A stretch of DNA of 64,000 nucleotides from Diabrotica undecimpunctata (taxonomy: Eukaryota > Arthropoda > Insecta > Coleoptera > Chrysomelidae), in the NCBI RefSeq assembly GCF_040954645.1, contig NC_092806.1, positions 130,035,151-130,099,150 of the forward strand. The letters are read 5' to 3'. Below are positions 1 through 11,823 of this stretch, piece after piece. Under the pieces are notes generated by a model. That model searched no databases. It was not told the origin of the DNA and saw nothing but the letters and a program-made list of their open reading frames with translations. Position 1 is the first letter of the stretch; every line of letters starts with the position of its first letter. The position numbers and the translations under genes are program-made.

Positions 1-2
1 TA

Positions 3-686
3 AACTATGTTATATTTACAGACTGCCAAAGCATTGTACATAAACTGAAATATAATTTACATAATTTTGAAGAAAATTATATCATCAGTGACATCATAGC
101 TCTGAATAGTGAAGCTTTTAAATCGGACAAAAATATCATATTGTGCTGGATAAAAGCACACATTGGTATAAAAAACAACGAAATAGTAGATGATCTGGCT
201 AAAAAAGCAACAATGAAAGAATCCACTCTGCAAACCTATCAACTTCCTATGGGTGATTTAATATCTGTAATCAGATCTCTTAAACGCACAAAATGGCAGG
301 GACACTACAACAATTCAGACAAAGGCAAATTTTATAAAAGAATCCAACCCACAATTTCCGTCAAGACATGGTTTAAACAAGTTTCCAACAGAGGCTTCAT
401 CAAAACTATTTGTAGAATAAGAAGCAATCACTGTATGACTCCAGTATACAAAAGCAAAATAGGACTGACAAATAATAATGAATGTATATGTGGGGAGCTA
501 GCTGATCTACAACATATGCTGTTAGAATGTCCTTTACATTTTATTGAAATATCAAATTTTTTTACCAAACTAGTTCAACTTAATGTTCAATTACCTTCTA
601 ATCTAACACATCTTTTGGAGTCAAAGAATCTAGATGTATATAAAATTTTATATGGTCATATTAATTGTTTAAAATTAAAGCTCTGA
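3..686 (+). mobile_element. Non-LTR retrotransposon ORF2 C-terminus with RNase H
   Basis: The frame is already open at the window edge and runs to a stop at 684-686; the TTG near 141 is not a real start. Visible blocks are TDCQS (first RNase H acid), CWIKAHIG (His block) and NEIVDDLAKKA (last Asp block), followed by a Cys/His stretch CICGELADLQHMLLECPLH. This order is typical of the 3' part of LINE ORF2 in the I/Jockey/R1 group. The reverse transcriptase lies outside the window. No internal stop is seen, so the copy may be fairly young. Confidence 0.8.
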
Positions 687-911
687 CAAAAAAAAAACAA
701 TAAAAAAAATAATAAAGAATAAAAAAAATGGAGAACAAAATAAAAAAAAAATAAAATAAAAAAAAAGTTACTAAGAAGATCTAAACCTTCGAGGTGTCGA
801 ATCGGGTTTATGTCTTAGCGTAGTAATAAAAAAAAAATAAAACAAAATAAAAAAAAAATAAAAAAAAAAAGTAAAAAAAAAATAAAGAAAAATAAAAAAA
901 AAGATACAAAA
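687..911 (+). repeat. A-rich tail built of TAAAAA-type units
   Basis: Directly after the LINE stop there are about 220 bases of A-runs broken by single T, with one non-repetitive stretch around 770-827. It looks like the 3' tail of the preceding LINE, perhaps with a short second insertion. The T-rich reading frame on the other strand is an artefact of this tract. Confidence 0.6.
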
Positions 912-1078
912 AATAAAACAGCAAAAACAGAGTAAACTAGTAAGTAAGTTTCTAACATTACATGTCTTAACTCTCAATACAATAGTTTTAAATTTAAATA
1001 CTAACAATATCTTGTGTAAAGAGAGAACTCAAAACAAATTGACTGGCCAGTTGGTTGTCAAAACCAGTGCCAATAAAA

Positions 1079-1103
1079 CACACACACACACACACACACA
1101 CAC
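1079..1103. repeat. (CA)n microsatellite
   Basis: About twelve CA units. A run of 15 or more A follows at about 1122. Confidence 0.9.
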
Positions 1104-1589
1104 GATTTATACGCTTAAACTAAAAAAAAAAAAAAAAACAGAAATGAAGCATTTTTTAAACACTTTGCGAAAAGTGCTTCTTTTTTTTTGTTTATTTCAC
1201 GTTGAAATAGTCGATTTGGAATTAGAAAAAAGAACCTACCTTTCATGAGCTACAACAACTCTGCTTCTACTGGGTCTATAGACTTTATAAATACCCCATT
1301 TATTATGTTTTTTTATAAGCTATATTTTTACTAAGAATATTGTTTTCTATAAAATACTTTGAGTTATTTGTGAAAAACCGTCTGAGAACGTGATTTTTAT
1401 TTTGAAAAATGAACACTCGCAAATAACTTAAAAAGTATTAGATTTATTCAATTTATCCATTTCCGTAGTTTTAACGTATGTCCGTCGTAAATCCGTCGTG
1501 ACATGGAAAATTACACTCTAAAATGGTGATTTACCGACGTAAAAATGTTAATGAGATATATCGATATAAGCTACGGGACATCTAATAAA

Positions 1590-1982
1590 CAGGGTTTTAA
1601 TCATCATCATCACTAGCCCAACTCTTTTTGGGTCTTGTCCTATTCCAAGATTCTTCTCCATTCTGATCTGTTTTGTGCTTTCTTCCTCAATTTTTTTATT
1701 TTTAAGGTTGTTAAATCATTTTCTATTTATTCTATGTATTGTTACGATTAGCTTCGGTTTTCTCTTGTTCTTTTTCCTACTGGCACGTGTTTGCTTATTT
1801 GTTTGGTATTTCACATTCTTCCATTCTTTCCATATTTCTCATCTAACGCATCCGTCCTAATTTAACGAATTTTACGATATACAGTTTTTGGCATATTTTG
1901 TATAGTTTAAAGTTGTATCTTCTTCGCCATATTTCATTCTCTTTTGTGCCTTTGTATATTTTTTTTGTGGGTACAAAAATGA
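1590..1982 (-). mobile_element. LINE 3' end, minus strand (copy 1 of a pair)
   Basis: The reverse complement ends in a GATGATGATGAT tail followed by TTAAAAC, as RTE-like LINEs do. The same sequence recurs at about 42895-43235, sharing blocks such as TTTTTGGGTCTTG and TTCTTCTCCATTCTGATCTG. Translated on the minus strand, the better copy gives Lys/Arg-rich LINE C-terminus text (KTRGKPKLKYIEEME). This copy is broken by stops. Confidence 0.6.
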
Positions 1983-2004
1983 CGCTAGTGGTAAATCGAA
2001 ATAT

Positions 2005-2090
2005 TGCTGTTGAAAGGATATTGTGCAGACTACACCGTATAAGTACCTAGAACATGAAATTCGGTTAGGCAGAGATAAGCAGACATGTAA
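2005..2090 (+). mobile_element. Short LINE reverse-transcriptase C-terminal fragment
   Basis: Reads YKYLEHEIRLGRDKQTC, matching the YxYLGxxIxLGxDNQT block that follows the reverse transcriptase palm in RTE-like LINEs. No further LINE text is convincing beyond about 2090; the rest up to 2340 has no recognisable gene. Confidence 0.55.
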
Positions 2091-2362
2091 CCTTCTGCAC
2101 TCTTACATCAGTGACTATTTTTTTGGTTCATCCGCCTTCGAAATTGATTTCTCAATATCAGGACAAAAGAGACTTACACCAACACTTACTGATCGTGAAG
2201 CCACATGTTATAGTTGGGGGTCTTGTGAGGACCTGTTTAATATCGTCTATTAATCAATCGATTTTATTGCCTTGTTTAAAAAACTTTAATTCTTTCAAAT
2301 ATTATTGCATGTGTAACTTACATTTAAATGTTTGCCACATACTGTTGATCAAGTATGATTAA

Positions 2363-2432
2363 ACAAATATGATTAAACAAATAAATGTTACAGCTTTTAA
2401 GCTGTAACATTTATTGGTTTAATCATATTTGT
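2363..2432. repeat. Near-perfect 70-bp palindrome (34-bp arms, 2-base loop)
   Basis: Arms 2363-2396 and 2399-2432 are inverted copies with one mismatch, around the centre CAGCTT-TT-AAGCTG. An extra direct TATGATTAAACAA lies just to the left at 2354. It is a foldback repeat or tiny MITE with no coding content. Confidence 0.85.
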
Positions 2433-3194
2433 AAGAATGCTTGAAGCATGGAGCTTGACCTCGTAATTCATTTATAAACGCATGTAACAGAGCAGAGTAA
2501 GGGTATTCGGTAAAAACCAAGCCAGAGATTCATACGCTTAAGTCATTAAAAACCGGGTTAGTCTCAATAAAATATTGGATTTGGTGGTTTTACTTATATC
2601 CAGAACTTCATGTCACTCCTGATCACTGTACAGGACCAGTTATTTAGAATAATCTGCCATCTAGTATGCTCGACGTAGTCGTTGAGATAGAAAGGTAGAA
2701 ACTCTATAACGTAATCTTATAACTCCAGATTGTGGATATGTGTTTGCAGATAGAACGGTGCAACTGATCAAAAATCTGGTGAGATGGAAGTTGTACACAT
2801 GAAATTACAGTACAAGCTTCGAATTAAATAGAAAATTACTGTCAATTGTTAGTTGAGTTGGTATAATACATGTATTTTGTTAGCCTTGGAACATTAATCA
2901 AAAATTAATCAAAATTTTTTGTTTTAGATATCATCTCTACAGGAGCAGTTAGTACGATTAGAATATTTTCAAAATATTACAAAAGGATCATAGTAATGTA
3001 GAATTTTGTAAATAATAAATTATTTAAAAATACTTGGCGGAGTTATGTATACACCTCTTTATAATACCGCTGTTTTACGGACTTCAGATGGTTCTATAAC
3101 ACAATTAGCAGGAATTAACAGAGTTTAAAAAGGGTTCAGTAACACACATACAGTAAACACCTATTGTTTTTTAGCTTACCAGCGAAGCAGTAAC
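2433..3194. other. No gene recognised
   Basis: Unique-looking AT-rich sequence with no long frame and no recognised repeat. The right end probably belongs to the retroelement carrying the hammerhead-like motif at 3196. Confidence 0.5.
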
Positions 3195-3195
3195 A

Positions 3196-3238
3196 TCTCC
3201 AGAAGATGCCAATCTTTAGTGTTGGCGAAACGTCGAGA
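3196..3238 (+). ncRNA. Hammerhead-ribozyme-like motif with a mutated core
   Basis: Stem I is TCTC (3196-3199) with GAGA (3235-3238). The core CAGAAGA (3200-3206) stands in place of CTGANGA. Stem II is GCCAA (3208-3212) with TTGGC (3222-3226), followed by GAAAC and GTC (3227-3234). The layout is identical to the better copy at 42752, including one extra base before stem II and the self-complementary ACGT in place of a long stem III. The U4-to-A change in the core should impair cleavage. Confidence 0.6.
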
Positions 3239-3399
3239 ACTAATCTCAGAAGACAACGGCCTAACAGCCCGAACAAACAGTTTAACAATCTTTATATTTA
3301 TATCAAAACGCAAATGTCAGGTACTGACATTTATAATTTGTGTAATGACTGAATCGACACATAAACTCATCATTATCAGTTGACGCCTTAACCCTTCGT

Positions 3400-3950
3400 G
3401 AGCCTTAGTCTGTCGCTAAACATTCTTTCATCCTTCCCATTTAAGAAGTGTCTGTCTTCTCCATCTCCTCATTCTAATCACCTTTAAATCGTCCTGCACA
3501 TCGTCCATATATATTAGTTTAAGTTGCCCCCTTCTTTTTCTTCCGATTGGTCTATTTAACATAATTGTTTTAACAGGATTACTTTTATCCATCCGCATAA
3601 CGTGGCCCACCCATCTTAGACGGTTAATTTTGATGGTTTTACTATATCTGCATTACCAAAAAGTCTATAGACTTCGAAATTATATCGCCTTATCCATAGA
3701 CCCTGTTCGTTAACTCCGCCATATATGGTTAATCAATACTTTTCTTTCAAAGAATAGTAGTAACTCTTCATCTCGCGTCGTCATTGCACATGTTTCCGAT
3801 CCGTAAGTAAGCACTGGCCGTATGATGGTCTTATAAAGTTTGCATTTTGTTGCTCTTAACATACTTCTCGCTCTTAGTTGAGGGCCTAGGCCAAAATAAC
3901 AGCGGTTAGCTATGCATATTCTTTTTCTCCTTTTCTTTGGATGAGTTATC
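3400..3950 (-). mobile_element. LINE 3' end, minus strand, degenerate
   Basis: Minus-strand text runs LYKTIIRPVLTYGSETCA, then a frame break, then WVGHVMRMDKSNPVKT and GRKRRGQLKLIYMDDVQDDL. This is the post-polymerase tail found in many LINE ORF2 proteins (YKT-xxxPVxTYGSE, then GHVxRMD, then a basic GxPKxRWxDDVxxDL block). Stops and frame shifts make it a relic. Confidence 0.7.
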
Positions 3951-3954
3951 TAAT

Positions 3955-4384
3955 TTCTTTCTTTACTTCAAGCACCAGCAAGGAGCGTTACTAGCTGACT
4001 TCGCAATGGAAAGTGCCGAAACGTGCCCGAAACAGCTGATTGCCAATTTATAGCCTTTAATGAAATAGGTTGAGGAGGGGAGAACTGTTTGTATCAAGTT
4101 GGTCATTCAAAATTATATTTGTGTTTTTTAATTTATTAATTTCCATAGATTCTAATTCACATTCTTTTGAATGTGAAGAATTTAAAATTTGTCATTAAAA
4201 GAATGATTATGATCTAGAAGGTGAAGTGCAGAAACTTTTAATAACAAACAATTAATAAACTTTTAAATCAAAAACTACACAAGACAGCCTTGAAATTAGT
4301 ATTTCCTCCAGCAGAGAAAAAATCCAGTATCTTCTGCTCCATTACATGTACAGGCAAAATATCAACAAAAATAGCCAAACACAT
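3955..4384 (-). mobile_element. Penelope-like element 3' fragment, inverted relative to 11129-11640
   Basis: The reverse complement of about 4050-4225 matches 11370-11560 block by block, including GAATCTATGGAAATTAA and CAGTTCTCCCCTCCTCAACC. Those blocks lie downstream of a GIY-YIG coding region at 11200, so this is the 3' end of the same family on the other strand. Bases 4230-4384 do not match that copy. CCGAAAC hairpin motifs lie at about 4010-4030. The fragment ends at the BEL/Pao 5' LTR. Confidence 0.65.
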
Positions 4385-4846
4385 TGTTACGTCCCTCCAC
4401 ATATTCTCAGTTTTTATTAATAATTTTTATTATTTTATTTTTATATTTTAATTCTTTACTTAACGTGTGTGTATGTCTTCGTTATCGTAAATTAATACGG
4501 ACCTGTACAGCCCCCCCCTAGTCTTAAGGGAGCAAGCTACGGCCGACACGCATATTTTTCAATCTTAGTTTAGAGATAGTCCTGTATAAATCGTCGCGCT
4601 AAACACTCCAGTATTTTAACCTGACAACGTGACCTTGTGAGATTTTGTTCCCGAATCGCCCAGTGCACTGAGGAAGAAGAAGAAGTATCCATCAACATCA
4701 CAGGTACCGTAATTTGATTGCATACACACATAGTATTTATATTAATTGATAAATTTACCTATAACTTATTTTCATATTAAAATTAAACCAGCACCTAAAT
4801 AAACATTATGAGTGAGTATTTCTCTTATAGAACTTAATTAACTTCA
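4385..4846 (+). repeat. BEL/Pao 5' LTR
   Basis: Begins TGTTACGTCCCTCCAC and ends AACTTCA, giving TG...CA termini. It contains a CCCCCCCC run and a GAAGAAGAAGAAG block. The 3' LTR repeats it almost exactly. Confidence 0.93.
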
Positions 4847-4851
4847 GTCAT

Positions 4852-4867
4852 TGGTCCTTCTATCCGC
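4852..4867 (+). promoter_or_regulatory. Probable tRNA primer-binding site
   Basis: TGGTCCTTCTATCCGC begins 5 bases inside the 5' LTR and starts with TGG, complementary to a tRNA CCA end. The priming tRNA was not identified. The 5' leader runs on to 5480 without a gene. Confidence 0.45.
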
Positions 4868-5480
4868 ATTAAAATTAGTTTAAATAATTTATTCAATTAA
4901 AAACGTGATCAAATTATATAAATTTTTAAATATTTGGGCAAAGTTTCTTATCAAAGGTCGTTTAAAATCACTGAAAAAATTCCACAGCGGTAGACATCTG
5001 GCAACAGATGCGATAATCCCAACCAGGGTCTATACCTGACCCTTTGTTAAAATCGAAGTACAGCCGTTGAAACTTTCCAAAAGCACGTTCAATTTCTGTT
5101 ACAATCTGCAATTTAGAATTCTTTAAATACAAGGGGTTTATATGATTATATATTTATTTTATATAACTTAGGAAATTAAAAAAAACGCAATATTCATTGA
5201 ACACTACTGGTTTTAAAAATATTTATGCGTATATTTCTAGTTACAATTAAATAAATATATATTGATTTTGTTTAAATAATACTTGGAGTGTTGTTTTTTT
5301 TTGTTTGCTCGATTATACATACTCATATATAATAAATATTTATTCTTACTGATACTTATTGAGTTTCATAACTTTAAAAGTATTACATATATTACATATA
5401 CGAGTACATATTGAATTTATTGAGATCATTCTTTAAAGGTTCTTTGTGTTACATAAATTTCTTTTTCTATATCTACAATA

Positions 5481-8400
5481 ATGTCTTCTAGAAGTTCAAA
5501 TAGAATTGTTCGTTTGCGTGCATTGAGAAACGTTGACATTTGTAAGATTAAACAAATGGAAAAGCTGGCAGAGGAAGTGTTGGTTGATGGTTCATTAATT
5601 CCAGGGTTTCTCTTTGCTGCAAAAGATTATGAAGCTATCAATACTAGCTTCAATAATCAGCATACTGAATTAATTAATTTAATTGCTGTCGAGGAAGACG
5701 CAAATTTGGATACGGAAGAAATAATTAGGTTTGAATTTGCCAATAGTATTAATAAAATAGCTTCTCTTTATTTTAAACATAATTCTTTATTAAATAATAC
5801 AACTAGTGGAACTCAAAATGTGTCCGCTGATCCACAAATCAAATCAAAAACTAACGTAAATCTTCCTAAACTAAATTTAAGTATATTTGCGGGCGAGATT
5901 ACAGATTTCCCCACTTTTATAGACTTATATAATGCTCTTGTACATAATAATTCTGATCTTTCTAATATAGAAAAGTTTAGTTATCTTCTGCAATCACTTA
6001 AGGGAGTACCTTACAATTTAATTAAAAGCATTAAGCTCCAAGATTCTAATTATATAATTGCTTACAACACCTTAATTGATCGCTATGAAGGTAAACGAGA
6101 CTTATCTAGAGCATTATGGAAAAATATTCAAAATGCCAGTGTGGTTAAAACTGATGATCCTGTTTCACTTAGAAAATTATTAGATATTTTCAATGAAAAT
6201 TTAGCCTCTTTAGAAAAATTACTTTTTTCTCCCGCTCAATGGGACTTTATTCTAATGAATTTACTGATGGACAAATTGGATGTAGAAACAGTTAGGGCTT
6301 TCGAATTACACTTTGCTTCAAAAAATGTACCTTCCTATGAGGAAGTTTATAAGTTCGCATTGCAGCGTTGCACTTCATTGGAGTCATATAAAAGACAAGT
6401 CAGCAAAAATGTTAAATCTATTAATTCCGATACTTCTAATAACGTAAGGTATTCATCTCGTCAAACTTCTACATTTTTGACCAGTTCTGTCAAAAATAAG
6501 TGTCTATTTTGTGGTTCAGATCATGCTTTATTTAAATGCAATCAATTTCTTGCTGAATCACCTCAAAAACGTTTTGACTTTGCTAAACAGAATAAATGTT
6601 GTATAAACTGCTTGTCTAAAACTCATGTTACGATCAAATGCCCTTCATCCAAAAGATGTACACATTGTAATAAAAAACATCATACTTCTCTTCACTTTGA
6701 TAATCTCAATGCGAATGATTCTTCTTCTTCTTCTTCTTCTCACAACGAGGTTGCTAGTTCATCTAACGATCCTATGCCTTCTGTTTCCGCCTTATCAAAT
6801 ACTTTAACAAATAATGTCTTGCTAGCTACAGCTACAATCTATGTTCTCGATCGTTTTGGTAAAGCCTTGGAAGTTAGAGCCTTATTAGATAGTGCGTCTC
6901 AAGCTAACTTCATTAGTAAAGAATGTGCAGACAAATTAAGTCTCCCTAAATTCAATGCGGCTTTATCGATACAAGGTCTTGATAGAATGTGCACCCCAGC
7001 CAAATCAGGCGTAAAATTGAACATTTCTTCGTCTTATGACATAAACTTTCATTGCGAGATAGATGCAATAATTCTTCCTCAAATCTGTCAAAACATGCCA
7101 ACTGTTCCAATTTCTTTAGACAACTTGCCGTATCTTCAACATTTAAGGTTGGCTGATAAAATGGCAAATATTCCAGGTAAAGTTGATGTTCTATTAGGAG
7201 CAAATATCTTTCCTTACATCTTAACAGGAGGAATGATTAAAACCCGTAATGATCAGCTTTCAGCACTTGAAACAAGTTTCGGTTATGTTTTGATGGGAAA
7301 TATTCCACCTACAAATATAACAAATATTCATTCCTTTTTCACGTCATTTTCTGCTAATGATTCTGAGCAATTAGATGCGACATTAAAACAATTCTGGGCC
7401 ATTGAGGAAGTACCAGAAGTTAAATCTTATTCTCCGAAAGACTCATTCTGTGAGAAGCTGTATACTCAAACCACTTGTAGAAATTCCGAGGGCAGATTTG
7501 TAGTAAAGCTGCCTTTCAAAAACGAAATACCTATTTTTGGCGACACAAAACGTTTAGCCTTACAAAGATTTAGTTCTTTAGAGCGCAGATTTGCCAAAAA
7601 TGAATCACTTAAGATTCAATATTCAAGCTTTATCAAAAGTTTCATAGATAATCATTATTTAAATCCTATTCAGCCAAGTACGGCAATAAATAATGCTTAT
7701 TATCTACCACACCATTGTATTTACAAGGAGTCCAGTACTACTCCATTGCGCGTTGTGTTTGATGCTTCCACACAAGCCCCTAACTTTCCGTCTTTAAACG
7801 ATATGTTATATTCAGGTCCAAAATTACAAAATGATCTTGTAAATTTATTGCTTAAATTCAGGTTTCATAAATATGTCTTTACTGCAGATATTAAATCCAT
7901 GTTTACTCAGATTCTTATTGCTCCTGAGCAACAAAGATTTCAAAGAATACTTTGGCGTTTTTCGGAACAGGAATCTATTGCTGAATACGAACTTACTCGG
8001 GTTACTTTCGGTGTGTCTAGCTCACCATATCTTGCAATTCGTACTCTACAGCAGCTAGCACTCGACGAACCGGACTTATCTGTGGCCTCATCTATACTCC
8101 TAAAAGATACTTACGTAGATGATGTGGTGACAGGAAAGGATTCTTTAGAAAATAGTGTTCTTGCTATAAAAGAATTAATATCTTTATTGAAACGTGGTGG
8201 ATTTGAGTTACGAAAATGGGCAAGTAATGCCCCTCAGTTATTCTCTCTCGCTAATATTCCTTTGGATCATATTCTGCAACAGTCTTTTTCATTTGACTTA
8301 GATCAATCTTCGTTGAAGGTATTAGGACTTGGATGGAATCCATCATCTGATGATTTCTTTTACAAAATTTTACCTCTTCAAGCTTCTTGTACAAAGCGAA

Positions 8401-10634
8401 ATCTCTTATCCCAAATAGCTCGCATATTCGATCCTTACGGTATTCTTAATCCTGTCACTTTGATAGTGAAGACTATTATTCAACGTCTTTGGCTACTTAA
8501 TTTAGATTGGGATGCAACTCCACCTTTGGAAAAAACTTCAAGGTGGGAACAATTTAAAATTGAACTGCCTATACTATCTAAGTTTACTATACCTCGTCAT
8601 ATTTCTTTAAATGCAATTATTTCCTGTGAGCTTCATGGCTTTTGCGACGCTTCTTTACGTGGATCTTCTGCTGTTACATACCTTCGTGTGTGTTATGATA
8701 CAGGAGTCATCAAAACTTATTTTCTTTTAGCCCGAACAAAGGTATCTCCTACCAGGGTACAAACTATTCCTCGTCTCGAGCTCAATGCAGCAGTAATTCT
8801 TAGTAAATTATTATCTTATATACTGCAGACTCTCACTATACAGTTTAGTAGAATTTAAGCATGGTCAGATTCGACTGTTGTTCTTCATTGGATTAATTCA
8901 CAGCCATATAAATGGAAAACCTTCGTCAGTAACAGAATTTCTTATATTCAAGACAGGATAGCTTCAAAACACTGGCGATATATTCCTTCTTCATTAAATA
9001 GTGCGGATCACGGATCCCGTGGACTTTTCCCTGAGGATTTCTTAAATACTCCTGCTTGGTGGGTGGGTCCAGAGTTTCTTCGCACTACTGAAGATAACTG
9101 GTCATTCTCTTTGACCGATTCTATCGAACATAACTTAGAATTGAAACAGAAAAGTTGTCTTTTGTCTTTTCCATCTGATGAATTTGTCGATAATCTCTGT
9201 AATCGATTTTCTTCCTTTTCAAAATTAAAACGTATCTTTTCCTATGTTCTTAGATTTGTTGGTAACCTAAAATCAGTCAATCAACGAACAGTTGGAAAGC
9301 TTTCTATTCAGGAACAAAGTAACGCCACTAATCAACTAATTAGATTAGTGCAACAAAGATATTTGAAGGAGGAAATAGAACAGGTTAAAGGTAATTCTAT
9401 AAAATTCAAATATTTGAAAAAATTAAATCCCTTCTTTGATTCACATGATCTCCTAAGAGTGGGCGGAAGACTTAGCCAGTCAGAATTAGCGTATGACAAG
9501 CGCTTTCCTCTTCTTTTACCTTCCAAAGGTAATTTTATTAAATTACTTATTTCGGAAATCCATATTGTACATCTACATTCAGGCATTCAAGGTACGCACT
9601 TCGCCTTGTCACAAAACTTTTGGATAATTTCATCCAAACGTGTTATTCGTAGTGTTCTTTCAAAATGTCTTTCCTGTTGGAGACTAAAACCTCAAAATTA
9701 TCAGCCACCTATGGGGGCTCTTCCCGACCTACGGATATCCAAGGCCAAACCATTTTCTTGCGTTGGCGTCGACTTTGGCGGTCCTTTTCTGATACGAGCC
9801 AATAAGCTTAAAAATGCTAAACGAACGAAAGCCTATATTTGCCTATTTGTATGCTTTGCCACTAAGGCTTTGCACTTAGAATTGGTATCCGAACTTAGTA
9901 CCGAGGCATTTTTAGCCTCATTCAGACGTTTTATAGCACGTCGAGGACGTTGCTCTGTTGTCTATTCTGATTGCGGAACAAATTTTGTAGGAGCAAAATC
10001 CTATTTAGAAGACATTAAGTCACATTTTGAAAAAAACGACGTCATTACATGGCATTTAAATCCTCCGGCAGCTTCCCATTTTGGTGGATTGTTTGAAGCG
10101 GGTATAAAAAGCGTAAAAACACATGTGTCTAGAGTCATAGGCGAACAGGTTTTAACCTATGAAGAATTCAACACATTACTAATACAAATAGAGGCTGTCT
10201 TAAATAGTCGTCCCTTATGTCCTGTCAGTAATGATCCAAATGATTTTTCAGTGTTAACACCTGGTCATTTTCTTACACTAGAGCCTTTAAAGATAATTCC
10301 CGATCGGGATTACAGTGAAGTTAATTTAAATAGACTAAGTCGTTGGCAATTGCTGCAACGATTACATGCAGACTTTTGGCAAAGATGGAGCAGAGAATAT
10401 TTACATACTCTTCATCATCGCTCGAAGTGGCATAAAAATGAGGGTAATCCTAATATAGGTACACTCGTACTAATACGTAATGAGACCAAGCCTCCCTTAC
10501 AATGGCAAATGGGTCGAATTAAAACTTTAATTTTCGGTCAAGATGATATTGCTCGCGTAGCTATCGTACAAACCGCGAAAGGTGAACTTAGGCGACCTTT
10601 GGTTAAGCTATGCCCTTTGCCTTATATTGACTAA
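5481..10634 (+). pseudogene. BEL/Pao Gag-Pol polyprotein with one in-frame stop
   Basis: One frame of about 1717 codons is broken only by TAA at 8856-8858. Order: Gag (about residues 1-330); three Cys/His knuckles (CLFCGSDH, CCINCLSKTH, CTHCNKKHH; about 340-400); retropepsin-type ALLDSASQ (about 468); reverse transcriptase with ADIKSMFTQ (about 802) and YVDD (about 878); RNase H with GFCDAS and RLELNAA; after the stop SDSTVVLHW; then integrase with H..H..C..C, and D, D, E in GVDFGG, YSDCGTN and GLFEAG. The stop lies just before the third RNase H acid. ATG at 5481 is the first in-frame start after the leader. The frame resumes identically after the stop, so this is a point nonsense mutation and not a frameshift. 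Confidence 0.9.
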
Positions 10635-10652
10635 AAATGCAAATATGCATTT

Positions 10653-10665
10653 TGGTGGGTGGGAA
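10653..10665 (+). promoter_or_regulatory. Polypurine tract
   Basis: GGTGGGTGGGAA lies directly before the TGTTAC start of the 3' LTR, the expected site for plus-strand DNA priming. Confidence 0.8.
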
Positions 10666-11128
10666 TGTTACGTCCCTCCACATATTCTCAGTTTTTATTA
10701 ATAATTTTTATTATTTTATTTTTATATTTTAATTCTTTACTTAACGTGTGTGTATGTCTTCGTCATCGTAAATTAATACGGACCTGTACAGCCCCCCCCC
10801 TAGTCTTAAGGGAGCAAGCTACGGGCGACACGCATATTTTTCAATCTTAGTTTAGAGATAGTCCTGTATAAATCGTCGCGCTAAACACTCCAGTATTTTA
10901 ACCTGACAACGTGACCTTGTGAGATTTTGTTCCCGAATCGCCCAGTGCACTGAGGAAGAAGAAGAAGTATCCATCAACATCACAGGTACCGTAATTTGAT
11001 TGCATACACACATAGTATTTATATTAATTGATAAATTTACCTATAACTTATTTTCATATTAAAATTAAACCAGCACCTAAATAAACATTATGAGTGAGTA
11101 TTTCTCTTATAGAACTTAATTAACTTCA
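10666..11128 (+). repeat. BEL/Pao 3' LTR
   Basis: 463 bp, near-identical to 4385-4846, with one extra C in the homopolymer and two substitutions. Ends AACTTCA at 11128. Confidence 0.93.
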
Positions 11129-11640
11129 TTCACACATAAAAAAGAAAGGAATAACACCAGCTTTCAGAACAAATAACAACTTAGGCAAATATATTAAAAA
11201 CAACAAGAGCCAAAATAAAAAGCACTTACACAGTGGTGTATACAAACTTAAATATGGCGACTGCCCAAAAACTTACATCGGTCAAACTGGTAAAAATTTT
11301 AATAAACGAATAGCAGAACATAAAAGGGCTTTCAATAATAGAAAAACAGATTCTACATAAGCACTTCACCTTCTAGATCGTAATCATTTTTTTAATGACG
11401 AATTTAAAATTCTTCACATTCAAAATAAAGGCCTTAAGCTATCTTAGCTTAGAATCTATGGAAATTAACAAATTAAAAATCACAAATATAATTCTGAATG
11501 ACCAACTTGAGACAAACAGTTCTCCCCTCCTCAACCTATTTCATTAAAGACTATAAAGTGTAAACGCATGCCAAAAATAGATAACTTGAGAAAGGCAATT
11601 AGCCGAAACAGCTGTAGTGATAGAGTTTATACTAAATTTT
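11129..11640 (+). mobile_element. Penelope-like retroelement: GIY-YIG endonuclease domain and 3' end
   Basis: Plus-strand translation directly after the LTR reads FRTNNNLGKYI, then GVYKLKYGDCPKTYIGQTG and RIAEHKRAF, which is the GIY-YIG domain of Penelope-like elements (GVY...TYIG, with Arg and Glu-His). A stop after KTDST and others downstream break it. The 3' part carries the blocks shared with 4050-4225, and a hairpin GGC-AATTA-GCC followed by GAAAC at about 11600. The reverse transcriptase is missing. Confidence 0.8.
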
Positions 11641-11823
11641 GTGGAAGTTTTTGAAAACAAAGTTTTACAGTGTTTGATTGTTACAACTTGTACATAAAAT
11701 TCTAGATAAATATTTTATCGAACGTCAATATTTTGTATTAACTTCTGCCTGTTTGCTTTTAGACACAAATTTAGTTACGTAATCATATTATTATATAAAA
11801 CTACATAAGTATAAGTTAATATT

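Larger units (their letters stand above)
4385..11128 (+). mobile_element. BEL/Pao LTR retrotransposon, full length
   Basis: Two LTRs of about 462 bp bracket a primer-binding-like site, a Gag-Pol frame and a polypurine tract. I count about three differences between the LTRs (T/C near 4474, one extra C in the poly-C run, C/G near 4533), so the insertion is recent. Total length is 6744 bp. No envelope frame follows the integrase. No clear target duplication is visible: the five bases before (ACACAT end) and after (TTCAC) differ. Confidence 0.9.

Noticed and set aside
771..1007. Minus-strand frame of Phe/Tyr repeats
   Set aside because: Shadow of the A-rich LINE tail.
6621..6810. Leu-rich small ORFs overlapping the BEL/Pao frame
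   Set aside because: Other-frame shadows of the Gag-Pol gene.
8856..8858. Programmed stop read-through in the BEL/Pao Gag-Pol
   Set aside because: The stop is inside RNase H, not at the Gag/Pol border, so a mutation is simpler.
10635..10665. Envelope gene after the integrase
   Set aside because: Only about 30 bases separate the stop from the 3' LTR.
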